Positions 1 through 9,275 of a stretch of 64,000 nt of DNA are shown piece by piece. Source of the DNA: CBDIHH01 sp965279095. GTDB taxonomy: Bacteria; Pseudomonadota; Alphaproteobacteria; Caulobacterales; Caulobacteraceae. The first letter of the stretch is position 1. The number at the start of each line of letters is the position of its first letter. Below the pieces are notes generated by a model. It searched no databases, was not told the DNA's origin, and was given only the letters and a program-made list of their open reading frames with translations. The translations under genes were made by a program, and so were the position numbers. Location of the stretch: the NCBI GenBank assembly GCA_965279095.1, contig CBDIHH010000007.1, positions 992,001 to 1,056,000 of the forward strand, written 5' to 3'.

Positions 1-76
1 TGCTGCCGGTCACCGTGTTGGTGGGCGTGGCGCTCTGGTCAACGATGGCGCCGAAGAAGTCGCGATATGTGGGCAT
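1..76 (-). CDS. GH16-RTX family protein, N-terminal fragment cut by window edge
   Basis: An ATG at 74-76 on the minus strand opens a frame that runs off the left edge. Its 25 residues begin MPTYRDFFG and continue with a DQSATPTNTVTG stretch. This matches the start of the giant GH16 protein at 13844 (MAVYRDFFG, then PQSATPTNTVTG) almost residue for residue. AAGG lies about eight bases before the ATG. The fragment is therefore the start of a seventh member of the local GH16-RTX family, most like the Ig-repeat giant. The catalytic and RTX parts lie outside the window, so only family membership by the leader can be claimed. Confidence 0.75.
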   Translation of the reverse strand, partial: MPTYRDFFGAIVDQSATPTNTVTGS

Positions 77-248
77 GGCCTGCCTTGAGCGCCGAAACGG
101 ACTGGGACTGCGAGGGGCCCTGCAACGCTTGCGCCAGGATTTCCGTCAACGGAACCTTAACGGAATCCCGACGGGTCACCAAGCGTGGCCATGATGCCCG
201 GGCCGCGGCGCCGGGCGGTGCGGCCGGGGTGGGCCCGGGCCCCCATCC

Positions 249-2651
249 CTAGAGGATGAAGTCGCTCGCCAGCAGGTCCGTCGCGCCCTGGATGAACAGG
301 TGGAAGTCCGACGAGCTGTCGCCATTCAGGTCGGCGTAGACGTGGACGCCGGTGGCGTCGATGACATAGCGCAGCTCGCCGGAATGGAAGCTGTAGCGGT
401 CGGCGCCGATGAAGGTGAAGTTCTGGTCGCCGCCCTTGTTCTTGTTGGCGTCCATCCGGATCAGGTCGATCAAGTCGCCTTCGGTTCGCGAGAAATCCGT
501 GATGGTGTCGTAGTTGGGATTCTTGCTTTCGCTTCCCAGGATGAACATGAAGGCGTCGGCGTCGCTGCCGCCGGTGAGCAGGTCGCCCCCGGCGCCGCCG
601 ATCAGGGTGTCGGCCCCGGCCCCGCCGAACAGGGTGTCCATCCCCGCGCCGCCATCGAGGCGGTTGGCGCCGCTGTCGCCGATGAGGTTGTCGGCGAAGC
701 CCGATCCGGTCAGGTTCTCGATCCCCACAAGAGTATCGACCCCCGCGCCGCCCGTGTCTTGGGGTCCCGCCTGGTCCAGGCGCACCGTCACGCCGGCCGT
801 GGCGTTGCGGTAGCCGGCGGTGTCCTGGCCTTCGCCGCCATTGATCAAGTCGTCGCCGCCGCCGCCGCTCAGCACGTCGTCGCCAAGGCCGCCGGAGAGG
901 GTATTGGCGCCGGCGTCGCCGCCCAGGGCGTCGTCAAACGCCGAGCCCACCAGGTTCTCGATGCCGGTGAGGGTGTCGACCCCCGCCCCGGCCGTATACT
1001 GGGCGATGGTCATGGCCAGGTCGACCGCGACCCCCGAAGCGGCAGAGGCGTAGGTCGCGGTGTCGACGCCGGCGCCCCCGTCCAGATGGTCGGCGCCGAG
1101 GCCGCCGCTGAGCACGTCGTCCCCGCCCATCCCCTGCAGGTGGTCGTCGCCCTTCTGTCCCGACAGGGTGTCTGCGGCGTCCGTGCCGACGACGTCCAGG
1201 CCCACATTGGGCGGCATGGCGTTGACGGTCGCGGCGGTGGCGTCGGGATCGACGGAATAGGCGTGGATGAAGTCGATCTTCATCTCCGCGGAGACGAAGT
1301 CCGCCGGCACCGGCCCGGCCCATTTCCCGCCCAGCGCCAGATTGGCGAGGATATACATGGGCTTGTTGAGATCGGCGGGGGTGGCCATGGAGTTGACCTC
1401 GACGCCGTCGATATACCAGGCGATCTCCTGGGCGGTCCAAAGCAGGCCATAGGTGTGGAACTGGGTGACGTCGTCGACCGGGATCCCGATGCTGCTCTTA
1501 GTCCGGATGCCGTCCTGCCAGTAGTGGGCGGTCTGGTAGGACATGTTGGAGCCGACCAGCTCGGTGACATCCACCTCCAGGCCGTAGCTCTGGTCCTTGG
1601 GCAGCAGCCAGAAGGCCGGCCAGACTCCCTTGCCGGTGGGCATGGCGGCCCGCATCTCGAAATAGCCGTACTGCTGGTAGAAGGTGTCCGCGGTCGTCAG
1701 CAGCCCCGAGGTATAGGGCTGGTTCCACAGGACGCCGAGGTCCTCGGTCGGGGTCTTTTCCGCCTTGATGGTGAGGACGCCGTCGCTCACCGAGAAGGGG
1801 TTGAGGCCCAGGGGCGTCTGGCCCGACCCGGCATAGGTGGGATCGACGTAGATCTGCTGTTCGTCGTTGTTGGTATGCGACAGCCGGGACTTGGGCCCAT
1901 CCGGGGAGCCGTGGTTGAAATTGGGGGCCCACACGCCGGCGCCCGTGGCCGCGTCATAGAAGCTGGGGGTGGTGGTGAACTCGTCGGCGAAGGTCTGCGC
2001 CAGCTTGGCGGTGTCGATGCGGAATTCGAAGTCGTTGGCGGAAAAGGACGCCACCGTCGTGTTCTGGATGCGGACGGCGTTGTCGGGCCCGAAGTGCAGG
2101 ATGACGTCCGCCCCGTCCTGGGTCATGGCCGCCTTCACCTTGCTCCAGGACAGCAGGGTGGTGGTGTCCAGCCGGATCCGGTCCTGGGCGACATCGAAGT
2201 CGGCGATGACATCGAAGCCGGAATTGGCGCCGAACTGGAAGACGTCGGCCCCGTCCCCGCCCACCAGGATGTCATTGCCGGCCAGGCCGTCGAGCACCTG
2301 GCCGTTGCGGGTGCCGATCATGACGTTGTCGTGGGCGTTGCCATAGGCCGTGGCGCGGCCGCCGATGGTCAGGTTCTCGACGAAGTCCGGCAGGAAGTAG
2401 ATGTTCAGCTTGGAGACCACGGCCGTGTCCACGCCGCCGCCCAGGGCCTCGACGATCTGGTCGCCGGTCGCCTTGACCGTGTAGGTGTCGTCCCCGGTGA
2501 GGCCGGTCATCAGGTGACCGCCGCCGCCCCCGAGGATACGGTCGTCGCCCAGCGAGCCGAACAGGGCCTCGGTGGGGTCCACCCACGTGACCTTGTTGGC
2601 GCCGATCTTCGTGATCGGCAGAACCTCACCAAAGAAATTCGTGAACGCCAA
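249..2651 (-). CDS. Secreted GH16 glycanase with RTX repeats (800 aa)
   Basis: Predicted extracellular endo-glycanase exported by a type I system. The N-terminal 200 residues contain an RTX-like block (GGGGGHLMTGLTGDD near 41-55). The GH16 domain spans about 215-470, with catalytic motif EVDVTE at 359-364 (E359 nucleophile, D361, E364 acid/base). GGxGxDxLxGG repeats fill about 490-700, followed by a secretion tail ending DFIL. There is no Sec signal peptide. I chose the TTG at 2651 over the ATG at 2672: it gives 800 residues, the same as the paralogues at 3732 and 6566, aligns with their leader (AFTNFFG versus ALTNFFG), and has a GGGGGG tract just upstream. The substrate is unknown; ExoK/ExsH-type beta-glucanases, agarases and carrageenases all belong to GH16. 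Confidence 0.9.
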   Translation of the reverse strand: MAFTNFFGEVLPITKIGANKVTWVDPTEALFGSLGDDRILGGGGGHLMTGLTGDDTYTVKATGDQIVEALGGGVDTAVVSKLNIYFLPDFVENLTIGGRATAYGNAHDNVMIGTRNGQVLDGLAGNDILVGGDGADVFQFGANSGFDVIADFDVAQDRIRLDTTTLLSWSKVKAAMTQDGADVILHFGPDNAVRIQNTTVASFSANDFEFRIDTAKLAQTFADEFTTTPSFYDAATGAGVWAPNFNHGSPDGPKSRLSHTNNDEQQIYVDPTYAGSGQTPLGLNPFSVSDGVLTIKAEKTPTEDLGVLWNQPYTSGLLTTADTFYQQYGYFEMRAAMPTGKGVWPAFWLLPKDQSYGLEVDVTELVGSNMSYQTAHYWQDGIRTKSSIGIPVDDVTQFHTYGLLWTAQEIAWYIDGVEVNSMATPADLNKPMYILANLALGGKWAGPVPADFVSAEMKIDFIHAYSVDPDATAATVNAMPPNVGLDVVGTDAADTLSGQKGDDHLQGMGGDDVLSGGLGADHLDGGAGVDTATYASAASGVAVDLAMTIAQYTAGAGVDTLTGIENLVGSAFDDALGGDAGANTLSGGLGDDVLSGGGGDDLINGGEGQDTAGYRNATAGVTVRLDQAGPQDTGGAGVDTLVGIENLTGSGFADNLIGDSGANRLDGGAGMDTLFGGAGADTLIGGAGGDLLTGGSDADAFMFILGSESKNPNYDTITDFSRTEGDLIDLIRMDANKNKGGDQNFTFIGADRYSFHSGELRYVIDATGVHVYADLNGDSSSDFHLFIQGATDLLASDFIL

Positions 2652-2672
2652 ATGCTTGCCCCCCGGCAACAT

Positions 2673-3058
2673 GGACTAAGCGGGCACCCTGGCGCCGACC
2701 AGCGCACACGGTGTCACAGTAGAGCTTCCTATGACCGCGGCCCGACCCGGTTAGAGGCCATCGCGGCGAGGCGGACTTAACCACGCCATTGCAACGGTTC
2801 ATTAACCTTTTACACGGGCGCAAGCCCACTGAATGCACGCCTGAGGCGAACCTGCGGCCAAGGCCCGCCAGCCGTTAGGCCGTTATGGGCGTTGCGCGAC
2901 CCCTGTGAACGCCGCGGCCCCTGGGGCGTTGTGTCCGGCGGCGGCTGTCCCGGCCCAACGTGAGCTGACCGAGCACTTCAGATGCGGTTCATCGCCGCAG
3001 GTCATGTTGCGGGGCCGGCCTGCCAGCCAATCGGGCGTGACCCAAGAAGGATTTCACC
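2673..3058. promoter_or_regulatory. Divergent intergenic region with TTAACC half-sites
   Basis: This stretch separates the minus-strand GH16-RTX gene from the plus-strand repeat protein at 3059. It holds two direct TTAACC motifs about 25 bases apart (near 2777 and 2802) in a locally AT-richer patch. TTAACC resembles a CtrA half-site, but the spacing is not that of a full TTAA-N7-TTAA box. A good ribosome binding site (AAGAAGGA, 3044-3051) serves the plus-strand gene. I see no convincing small gene here. Confidence 0.3.
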
Positions 3059-3655
3059 ATGACCAAGTCGAAGATCTATGCCGCCGCCGCAGGCGCGGCG
3101 CTTCTCCTCGCCGCCGGCGCCAGCCAGGCCCAGCCGGATCCAGGCGCCGGGATCGACGCGAAACAGGCCGAGGTGGCGCGCCGCATCGACGCCGGCGTCG
3201 CCCAGAATGATCTCAGCCGCGACGAGGCCAACCGCCTGCGCGACGAGCTGCACCGCATCGAGCGCGTCGAGGTGGAGTTCCGCCGCGGCGGCCTCACCGG
3301 CCAGGAGATCGGCGAGCTCAACCGTCGCCTCGACGTCCTGCAGGGCTCGATCCAGAAGAACCGCAATGACGGCGACCGCCGCGGCGAGGGCGGCTCGTCC
3401 TATGACTCGGGCTGGAAGGGCATCGACACGCGCCAGGCCGAACTTGACCGCCGGATCGACGCCGGCGTCGCTCAGAACGACCTGACCCGCGAGGAAGCCA
3501 ACCGGCTGCGGTCGGAGTTCGCGGCCCTGCAACGGCTGGAACACGAGTTCCGCAAGGACGGCCTGACCACCGCCGAGCGGCAGGAACTGGATCGTCGCTT
3601 CGACGTGCTGCAGAACCAGATCCGCAACCAGCGCCGCGACGGCGACCGCCGCTAG
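3059..3655 (+). CDS. Periplasmic protein with two ~78-residue charged helical repeats
   Basis: The 198-residue protein has a clear Sec signal peptide (about 1-24, ending ASQA). The mature part is two copies of one unit: residues 31-107 (GIDAKQAEVARRIDAGVAQN...) and 121-198 (GIDTRQAELDRRIDAGVAQN...), joined by a short GGSSYDSGW linker. Each unit is rich in Arg, Glu, Asp and Leu, is predicted mostly helical, and ends in an NDGDRR or RDGDRR motif. I do not recognise a named enzyme; similar repeats occur in small uncharacterised exported proteins of alphaproteobacteria. It sits between two GH16-RTX genes pointing toward or away from it and ends at a strong hairpin. A role in envelope or calcium homeostasis would be a guess. 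Confidence 0.75.
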   Translation: MTKSKIYAAAAGAALLLAAGASQAQPDPGAGIDAKQAEVARRIDAGVAQNDLSRDEANRLRDELHRIERVEVEFRRGGLTGQEIGELNRRLDVLQGSIQKNRNDGDRRGEGGSSYDSGWKGIDTRQAELDRRIDAGVAQNDLTREEANRLRSEFAALQRLEHEFRKDGLTTAERQELDRRFDVLQNQIRNQRRDGDRR

Positions 3656-3677
3656 ACCCGCCCAAGAGGCCGACGTC

Positions 3678-3709
3678 TCGCCCACCCCGGCCTCCGCCGG
3701 GGTGGGCGA
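3678..3709. terminator. Bidirectional hairpin terminator
   Basis: A perfect 13-bp stem (TCGCCCACCCCGG pairing with CCGGGGTGGGCGA) closes a six-base loop. It lies between two convergent genes, the repeat protein ending at 3655 and the GH16-RTX gene ending at 3732, so it could serve both. There is no long U-tract, as is common in GC-rich genomes. Confidence 0.7.
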
Positions 3710-3731
3710 TTCCGTCTGGGCGGCCTCCCGC

Positions 3732-6134
3732 CTACAGAATGATGTCTGTCGCCAGCAGGTCTGTGGCGCCCTGCAGGAAGATGTGGAAATCCGAAGAGCC
3801 GTCGCCGTTGGTGTCGGCGTAGATATGCACACCCGAGGCGTCCACGGCGTAGCGCAGCTCGGTGGGGTGGTAGTCGTATTTGTCGTCGCCGATGAAGGTG
3901 AAGGCCTGGTTGCCGCTCTTCCTGGCGTTGCCGTCCGCCGCCGACAGGTCGATGACGTCGCCCTCGTTGCGGTTGAAGTCTGTGATCGTGTCGAACTTCG
4001 ACCCCTTGCTCTCGCTGGTCAGCTTGATGACGAAGGTGTCGGCGCCCAGGCCGCCGGTGAGGGTGTCGGCCCCGCCGCGGCCGATCAGCACGTCGTCGCC
4101 GCCCTGGCCGCTGAGGATGTCGTTGGCCGCGCCGCCGTCGAGGCGGTTGGCGCCGTCGTCGCCGGTCAGCACGTCGTTGAAGGCGCCGCCGATGAGGTTC
4201 TCGATTCCGGACAGGGTGTCGATCCCGTCCCGCCCGGTGTTCTGGGCATTGAGGATACGCAGGTCCACCACCGCCGCCCCGCGGTCGGTGAGGTAGCTGA
4301 CGGTGTCATTGCCCGCCCCGCCGTCGAGCAGGTCTGCGCCCTCGCCGCCGATCAGCAGATCGTCCCCGTCGCCGCCGACCAGGGTGTTGGCCGCCGCATT
4401 GCCGGTGAGCTGGTCGTCATAGGCGCTGCCGGTGACATTCTCGATGGAGATCAGGGTGTCGACCCCGCCGCCGAAGGTATATTGCAGCTCGGACGTCAGC
4501 AGGCTGACGCGCACGCCGCTGTCGGCGGTGGCGTAGGTCACCGTATCGATGCCGGCGCCGCCGTCCAGGATGTCCGAGCCGGCCAGGCCGTCAATGAGGT
4601 CGTTGCCGCCCAGGCCCTGGATGTGGTCGGCGCCGGCCGTGCCCACCAACGAATTGTCCGTCTGGTCGCCGATCAGATCGGTGATGTCACCGCCCTGGCT
4701 GGAATTGATCGACGACGCCTGGGCCTCCGGCGGCACGGCGTAGGCGCGGATGTAGTCGATCTTGTATTCGGCGGAGGTGAAGTCCGCGGCCAGGGGACCG
4801 GGGAAGCGCCCGCCCATCGCCATGTTGGCGATGATATACATGGGCGTGTTCAGGTCGGCGGGGGTGGCCATCGACGAGACCTGCACCCCGTCGACGTACC
4901 AGGCGATCTCCTTGGCCGTCCACAACATACCGTAGGTGTGGAACTGGCTGACGTCGAACATCGGGTTGTTGAAATTGGTCTTCGACTTGATTTCATTAAG
5001 GAAATAGTGCGAGGTCTGGTAGGTGGTGTCAGACCCCGTCTGCTCCATCACGTCCAGTTCCAGCCCATAGGTCTGGTTCTGCGGCAGCAGCCAGAAGGCC
5101 GGCCATACGCCCTGCTCCTTGGGCGTCGCGGCGCGCATCTCGAAGTAGCCGTACTGCTGGTGGAAGGTGTCGGCGGTGTTCAGCATCCCCGAGGTGACGG
5201 TCTTGTCCCACAGCAGCGGAACATCCTCGGCGGGCGTGAGCTCGGCCTTGATGGACAGCACCCCGTCGGTCACCGAGAAGGGGTTCAGCCCCAAGGGCGT
5301 GGACCCCGATCCGGCGTAGGTGGGGTCCACATAGACCTGCCGCTCATCGTTGTTGGTGTGCGACAGCTCCGAATTGGGGCCGGTGGGCGAGCCATGGTTG
5401 AAATAGGTGCTCCACACGCCGGTGTGGGTCACCGGGTCGTAGAGGCTGGGGGCGGTGTTGAACTCATCGGCGAAGGTCAGGGACAGGGCCGAGGTGTCGA
5501 TGCGCAGCTGGAAGTCGGCGGCCGTGAAGGAGGCCACCGTGGTGTTGCGGATGCGCACCGCATCGTCGGCGTCGAACCTGAGGATGACATCCGCGCCGTC
5601 CTGGGTCAGGGCCGCCTGCACCGCGTCCCAGGTCAGCAGGGCGTCGGTGTTGATGCGGATCCGGTCGCCGTCGAGGTGGCTGAAATCCTGGATCACGTCA
5701 TAGCCGGAGGCGGCGCTGAACTGGAACGTGTCGGCCCCTGAGCCGCCGATCAGCACATCATTGCCGCCGAGCCCATCGAGCATCTGGTTGTTCGACTGGC
5801 CGGTCATGATGTTGGCCAGGCCGTTGCCCAGGGCATAGGCGGCGCCGGTGATCGACAGGTGCTCGACGTTTTCGGGAAGGACGTAGGACCCCAGCTTGGA
5901 CACCTTGACGGTGTCGACCCCGCCACCGGCCGCCTCGACCACCTGGTCGAAGGCGCTCTTGACCGTGTAGCGATCGTCGCCGCCGAGCCCGGTCATCAGA
6001 TTGCCGGTGCCGCCCATGAAGGAGTCGTTGCCCGATGTTCCCGTCAGGCTGTCGCCGGGCGCGGCGGCCGTGAAGCTGGTCTTGGGCCCGCCGCTGATCG
6101 GGATATCGACCCCGAAGTAATTCTTGATCGACAT
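3732..6134 (-). CDS. Secreted GH16 glycanase with RTX repeats (800 aa)
   Basis: Second 800-residue paralogue, starting ATG with leader MSIKNYFGVDIP. An N-terminal RTX-like block (GGTGNLMTGLGGDD near 41-54) precedes the GH16 domain (about 215-470). The catalytic motif is ELDVMEQ, with E359, D361 and E364 at the same positions as in the paralogue at 249. RTX repeats fill about 490-690, and the C-terminal module ends DIIL, the hydrophobic tail expected of type I substrates. It diverges from the gene at 6566 across a 431-bp promoter region. The leader differs more from its neighbours than the catalytic core does, and the sequence has diverged enough that this is not a recent duplicate. Confidence 0.92.
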   Translation of the reverse strand: MSIKNYFGVDIPISGGPKTSFTAAAPGDSLTGTSGNDSFMGGTGNLMTGLGGDDRYTVKSAFDQVVEAAGGGVDTVKVSKLGSYVLPENVEHLSITGAAYALGNGLANIMTGQSNNQMLDGLGGNDVLIGGSGADTFQFSAASGYDVIQDFSHLDGDRIRINTDALLTWDAVQAALTQDGADVILRFDADDAVRIRNTTVASFTAADFQLRIDTSALSLTFADEFNTAPSLYDPVTHTGVWSTYFNHGSPTGPNSELSHTNNDERQVYVDPTYAGSGSTPLGLNPFSVTDGVLSIKAELTPAEDVPLLWDKTVTSGMLNTADTFHQQYGYFEMRAATPKEQGVWPAFWLLPQNQTYGLELDVMEQTGSDTTYQTSHYFLNEIKSKTNFNNPMFDVSQFHTYGMLWTAKEIAWYVDGVQVSSMATPADLNTPMYIIANMAMGGRFPGPLAADFTSAEYKIDYIRAYAVPPEAQASSINSSQGGDITDLIGDQTDNSLVGTAGADHIQGLGGNDLIDGLAGSDILDGGAGIDTVTYATADSGVRVSLLTSELQYTFGGGVDTLISIENVTGSAYDDQLTGNAAANTLVGGDGDDLLIGGEGADLLDGGAGNDTVSYLTDRGAAVVDLRILNAQNTGRDGIDTLSGIENLIGGAFNDVLTGDDGANRLDGGAANDILSGQGGDDVLIGRGGADTLTGGLGADTFVIKLTSESKGSKFDTITDFNRNEGDVIDLSAADGNARKSGNQAFTFIGDDKYDYHPTELRYAVDASGVHIYADTNGDGSSDFHIFLQGATDLLATDIIL

Positions 6135-6565
6135 TCAATCGCCCTTAGGACTATTACGGCCAAGCTTCATCTGAGTGCTGGAGCTTTCTGGTCCGGATCC
6201 GCGGGGCGGCCGGCGATGAGAATACAACGGGCCGTGCCGAACGCGTAGCCTCAAAAACGCGGCCGCTGCGCCCCTAGACGATCCGTCACGAGTCTGTGGC
6301 AGACACGCACCAACGGCCTTCCGCCATCCGAAAAGCGCCGTGGATGGCTTATTATGCGGTCAATAATGCAAGACCCGTGCCGCAGGGGCAAGCGACACAG
6401 TACTAAGTTTAGGTCTACAAGGGGAATGACAACGTCGCGACCCTTGGCCGCGTTCCCACCGGCGACAAAAATCTATCTGTTGCAGGCGGGGGGGCCCGGG
6501 ACGGCGCGGCTGCGCATCAGGCGGAAACGCTTGGGCGAGGGCGGGCTCTAGCGAACGAGGCGATC
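6135..6565. promoter_or_regulatory. Divergent promoter region of two GH16-RTX genes
   Basis: This 431-bp gap separates two divergent GH16-RTX genes. Its central part (about 6340-6480) is AT-richer than the coding sequence. It includes a small dyad, ATTAT-N7-ATAAT at 6351-6367, which could be an operator. No coding sequence with family similarity or codon support is visible. The individual promoter elements cannot be fixed by eye. Confidence 0.4.
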
Positions 6566-8968
6566 TTGGCTCTGACCAACTTCTTCGGCAACGCGCTGCC
6601 CCTAAGCGCCACCCCCATCAACAAGTTCACTTGGCTGGATCCGCTCATCGATCTGGTCGGCACCTCGATCGCCGACCGGTTCATGGGGGGCGGCGGCAAC
6701 CTCATGTACGGCAAGGGCGGCGACGACACCTACTACGTCAAGGCTTTCGGGGATGTCATCGTCGAGCGCGCGGGCGAGGGGATCGATACGGCGGTCGTCT
6801 CCTATCTCAAGGAATACGCCCTCCCGTCCTTCGTGGAGAACCTCACCATCGGCGGCCGCGCCGACGCCATCGGCAACAGCCTCGACAACGTCATTATCGG
6901 CCTCGGCAACTCCCAGGTGCTCAACGGCCTGGGCGGCGACGACATCCTGGCGGGCGGGACGGAGGCGGACGTGTTCGCCTTCACCGCCAATTCGGGCCGC
7001 GATTCCATCGTCGACTTCAGCCGCGCGGAGGGCGACCAGATCCGCCTGGACGACACCAGCCTGCTGACCTGGAGCGCGGTGCGCGCAGCGATGACCCAGG
7101 ACGGCGCCGACGTCATCCTGCGCTTCGACGCCGATGACGCCGTGCGCATCCAGAACGTGACCGTCGACTCCTTCACGGCCAACGACTTCCAGTACCGGAT
7201 CGACACCTCGGCCCTGACCCTGACCTTCGCCGAGGAGTTCGACGCCTATCCCAGCTTCTACAATCCCGCCACGGGCACGGGGGTGTGGGACCCCTACTTC
7301 AACCACGGGACCCCGACGGGGCCGAAATCGAAGCTGGCCCACACCAACAACGACGAGCAGCAGATCTACGTCGACCCCACCTACGCCGGGTCCGGCTCGA
7401 CGCCCCTGGGCATCAACCCCTTCTCGGTGGCTGACGGGGTGATGACCATCACGGCGCAGAGGGCGGCCGCGGCGGACCAGGCGTCCCTGTGGAACTACAA
7501 ATACACCTCGGGCCTGCTGACCACCGCCGACACCTTCTACCAGCAGTACGGCTACTTCGAGATCAAGGCCGCCATGCCCGAGGGCCAGGGCGTCTGGCCC
7601 GCCTTCTGGCTGCTGCCCGAGGACCAGACCTACGGCCTGGAGCTCGACGTCACCGAGCAGGTCAACGGCATGGATACCGCCTTCGCCACCGCCCACTACT
7701 GGCAGGACGCGGTGCGCCAGAAACTCAGCTATGGCAACCACGTGTGGGACGCCAGCGCCTTCCACAGCTACGGCATGCTGTGGACCGCCCAGGAGATCGC
7801 CTGGTACATCGACGGGGTGGAGGTGATCTCCATCCCCACGCCCCCAGACCTCAACAAGCCCATGTATGTGCTGGTCAACCTGGCGCTGGGCGGGCAGTGG
7901 GCCGGCGGCGTGTCGCCGGACTTCACCTCGGCGCAAATGAAGATCGACTACATCCACGCCTATGCGGTGGACGCCGGGGCCACGGCCGCGACGGTGAACG
8001 CCGGCGGCGGCACGATCACCGGGCAGCTGGTGGGCGACGACGCCGACAATGCCATCATCGGCTCCAGCATCGGCGATGTGATCAAGGGCCTCGGCGGCAA
8101 CGACATCATCGAGGGCCGGGCCGGGGACGACCTGATCGATGGCGGCGCGGGAATCGACACCGCCAGCTACGCCGCCTCGGTGACGGGGGTCACCGTCAGC
8201 CTGGCCATCATCGGCGGTCAGGTCACCGGCGACGGGACCGACACCCTGCTGTCCATCGAGAACCTCACCGGCTCATCGGCGGCCGACACCCTGAGCGGGG
8301 ACAATGGCGACAACATCCTGACCGGCGGGGCCGGGGATGATGTGCTCAGCGGCGGCGGCGGCGCCGACCTGCTCGACGGCGGCGGCGGCAACGACACCGC
8401 CTCCTACGCCGGGGCGTCGGCGAAGGTGACCGTCGATCTCAGCCTGTCGACGGCGCAGAACACCGGCGGCGCGGGCGCCGACACCCTGGTCGGGATCGAG
8501 AACCTGATCGGCACCAACTACGGCGACAGCCTGCGGGGCGACTTCGGCGCCAACCGCATCGAGGGGGGTAAGGGCGCCGACCGGCTGGACGGGGCCGGCG
8601 GCAAGGACGTGCTCATGGGCGGCGGCGGCGCCGACACCCTGACGGGGGGGCTGGCCGCCGACATCTTCCTGTTCAAGGACAAGACCGAGAGCAAGGGCGC
8701 CACCTTCGACACCATCACCGACTTTTCCCGGACCGACGGCGACCTGATCGACCTCACCCGGATCGACGCCAACACCAAGGCGATCGGCATGCAGGCCTTC
8801 ACCTTTATCGGCGACGCCGCCTTCACCCGCCACGCCGGCGAGCTGCGCTTCGAAGCGGTCACGGGCGGCGTCCACATCTATGGCGACGTCAACGGCGACG
8901 GGGCGTCTGACTTCCACATCTTCGCCAACGGCCTCACCACCATGGGCGCCGCCGACTTCATCCTCTGA
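6566..8968 (+). CDS. Secreted GH16 glycanase with RTX repeats (800 aa)
   Basis: Third 800-residue paralogue, starting at a TTG codon (leader MALTNFFGNALP). Layout: RTX-like block about 35-135; linker with the conserved DAVRIQN motif near 191-197; GH16 domain about 215-470 with ELDVTE at 359-364; RTX repeats about 495-700; C-terminal module 700-800 with HAGELRF and a YGDVNGDGASDFH calcium-loop-like motif, ending DFIL. It is closer to the gene at 249 than to that at 3732 in leader and catalytic sequence. The absence of a Sec signal and the hydrophobic tail point to export through the ABC/HlyD/TolC genes found later in the window. Substrate not determinable from sequence alone. Confidence 0.92.
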   Translation: MALTNFFGNALPLSATPINKFTWLDPLIDLVGTSIADRFMGGGGNLMYGKGGDDTYYVKAFGDVIVERAGEGIDTAVVSYLKEYALPSFVENLTIGGRADAIGNSLDNVIIGLGNSQVLNGLGGDDILAGGTEADVFAFTANSGRDSIVDFSRAEGDQIRLDDTSLLTWSAVRAAMTQDGADVILRFDADDAVRIQNVTVDSFTANDFQYRIDTSALTLTFAEEFDAYPSFYNPATGTGVWDPYFNHGTPTGPKSKLAHTNNDEQQIYVDPTYAGSGSTPLGINPFSVADGVMTITAQRAAAADQASLWNYKYTSGLLTTADTFYQQYGYFEIKAAMPEGQGVWPAFWLLPEDQTYGLELDVTEQVNGMDTAFATAHYWQDAVRQKLSYGNHVWDASAFHSYGMLWTAQEIAWYIDGVEVISIPTPPDLNKPMYVLVNLALGGQWAGGVSPDFTSAQMKIDYIHAYAVDAGATAATVNAGGGTITGQLVGDDADNAIIGSSIGDVIKGLGGNDIIEGRAGDDLIDGGAGIDTASYAASVTGVTVSLAIIGGQVTGDGTDTLLSIENLTGSSAADTLSGDNGDNILTGGAGDDVLSGGGGADLLDGGGGNDTASYAGASAKVTVDLSLSTAQNTGGAGADTLVGIENLIGTNYGDSLRGDFGANRIEGGKGADRLDGAGGKDVLMGGGGADTLTGGLAADIFLFKDKTESKGATFDTITDFSRTDGDLIDLTRIDANTKAIGMQAFTFIGDAAFTRHAGELRFEAVTGGVHIYGDVNGDGASDFHIFANGLTTMGAADFIL

Positions 8969-9275
8969 GGCGCTGTCCGACGGCCGCGGCCAAGGCTGGG
9001 GCTGTCCCGATGCGGGACGCGTCGCCGCCGCTCCCCCCGCCGGAGGGGCCCATCCTTGCGGCCTGCAGGTCCCTCCGACCCCGGATCACCCGGTAAGGGA
9101 GCGGGGAGGCGCCCGCATATTTTCTGCACAGCGCCCTGGCAAAATTCTTGCTGCACCGCAAAAGGGGCTGGTCTAAGAGGGCTCCGATGTTAGGCCGAGC
9201 TTCAGGGTTCCTGTCGTAAGACGACCTGATCAAATGTTGTGACCGGACGTTCGTCCCCCCCTCAAAAGGCAGCGC
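8969..9275 (+). promoter_or_regulatory. Intergenic region upstream of cysD; hairpin and sigma-54-like site
   Basis: This 307-bp gap holds a perfect 6-bp stem hairpin at 9004-9018 (GTCCCG-ATG-CGGGAC), possibly the terminator of the preceding GH16-RTX gene. It also holds a sigma-54-like element at 9137-9152. AAAAGG at 9265-9270 is the likely ribosome binding site for the GTG start of cysD. No small gene is supported. Confidence 0.4.
9137..9152 (+). promoter_or_regulatory. Candidate sigma-54 (-24/-12) promoter of cysD operon
   Basis: TGGCAAAATTCTTGCT has the exact GG-N10-GC spacing of sigma-54 promoters and matches TGGCA and TTGCT of the consensus. It lies about 120 bases before the cysD start in the right orientation. 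A single short match can arise by chance, and no enhancer site or activator gene was identified. Confidence 0.3.

Noticed and set aside
300..2780. Plus-strand 826-residue frame opposite the first GH16-RTX gene
   Set aside because: It is rich in Gly, Val, Arg and Asp without family motifs and lies opposite a clear GH16-RTX gene; an effect of high GC3.
2775..2808. Full CtrA box upstream of the first GH16 gene
   Set aside because: The two TTAACC motifs are about 25 bases apart, not the seven-base spacing of a full box.
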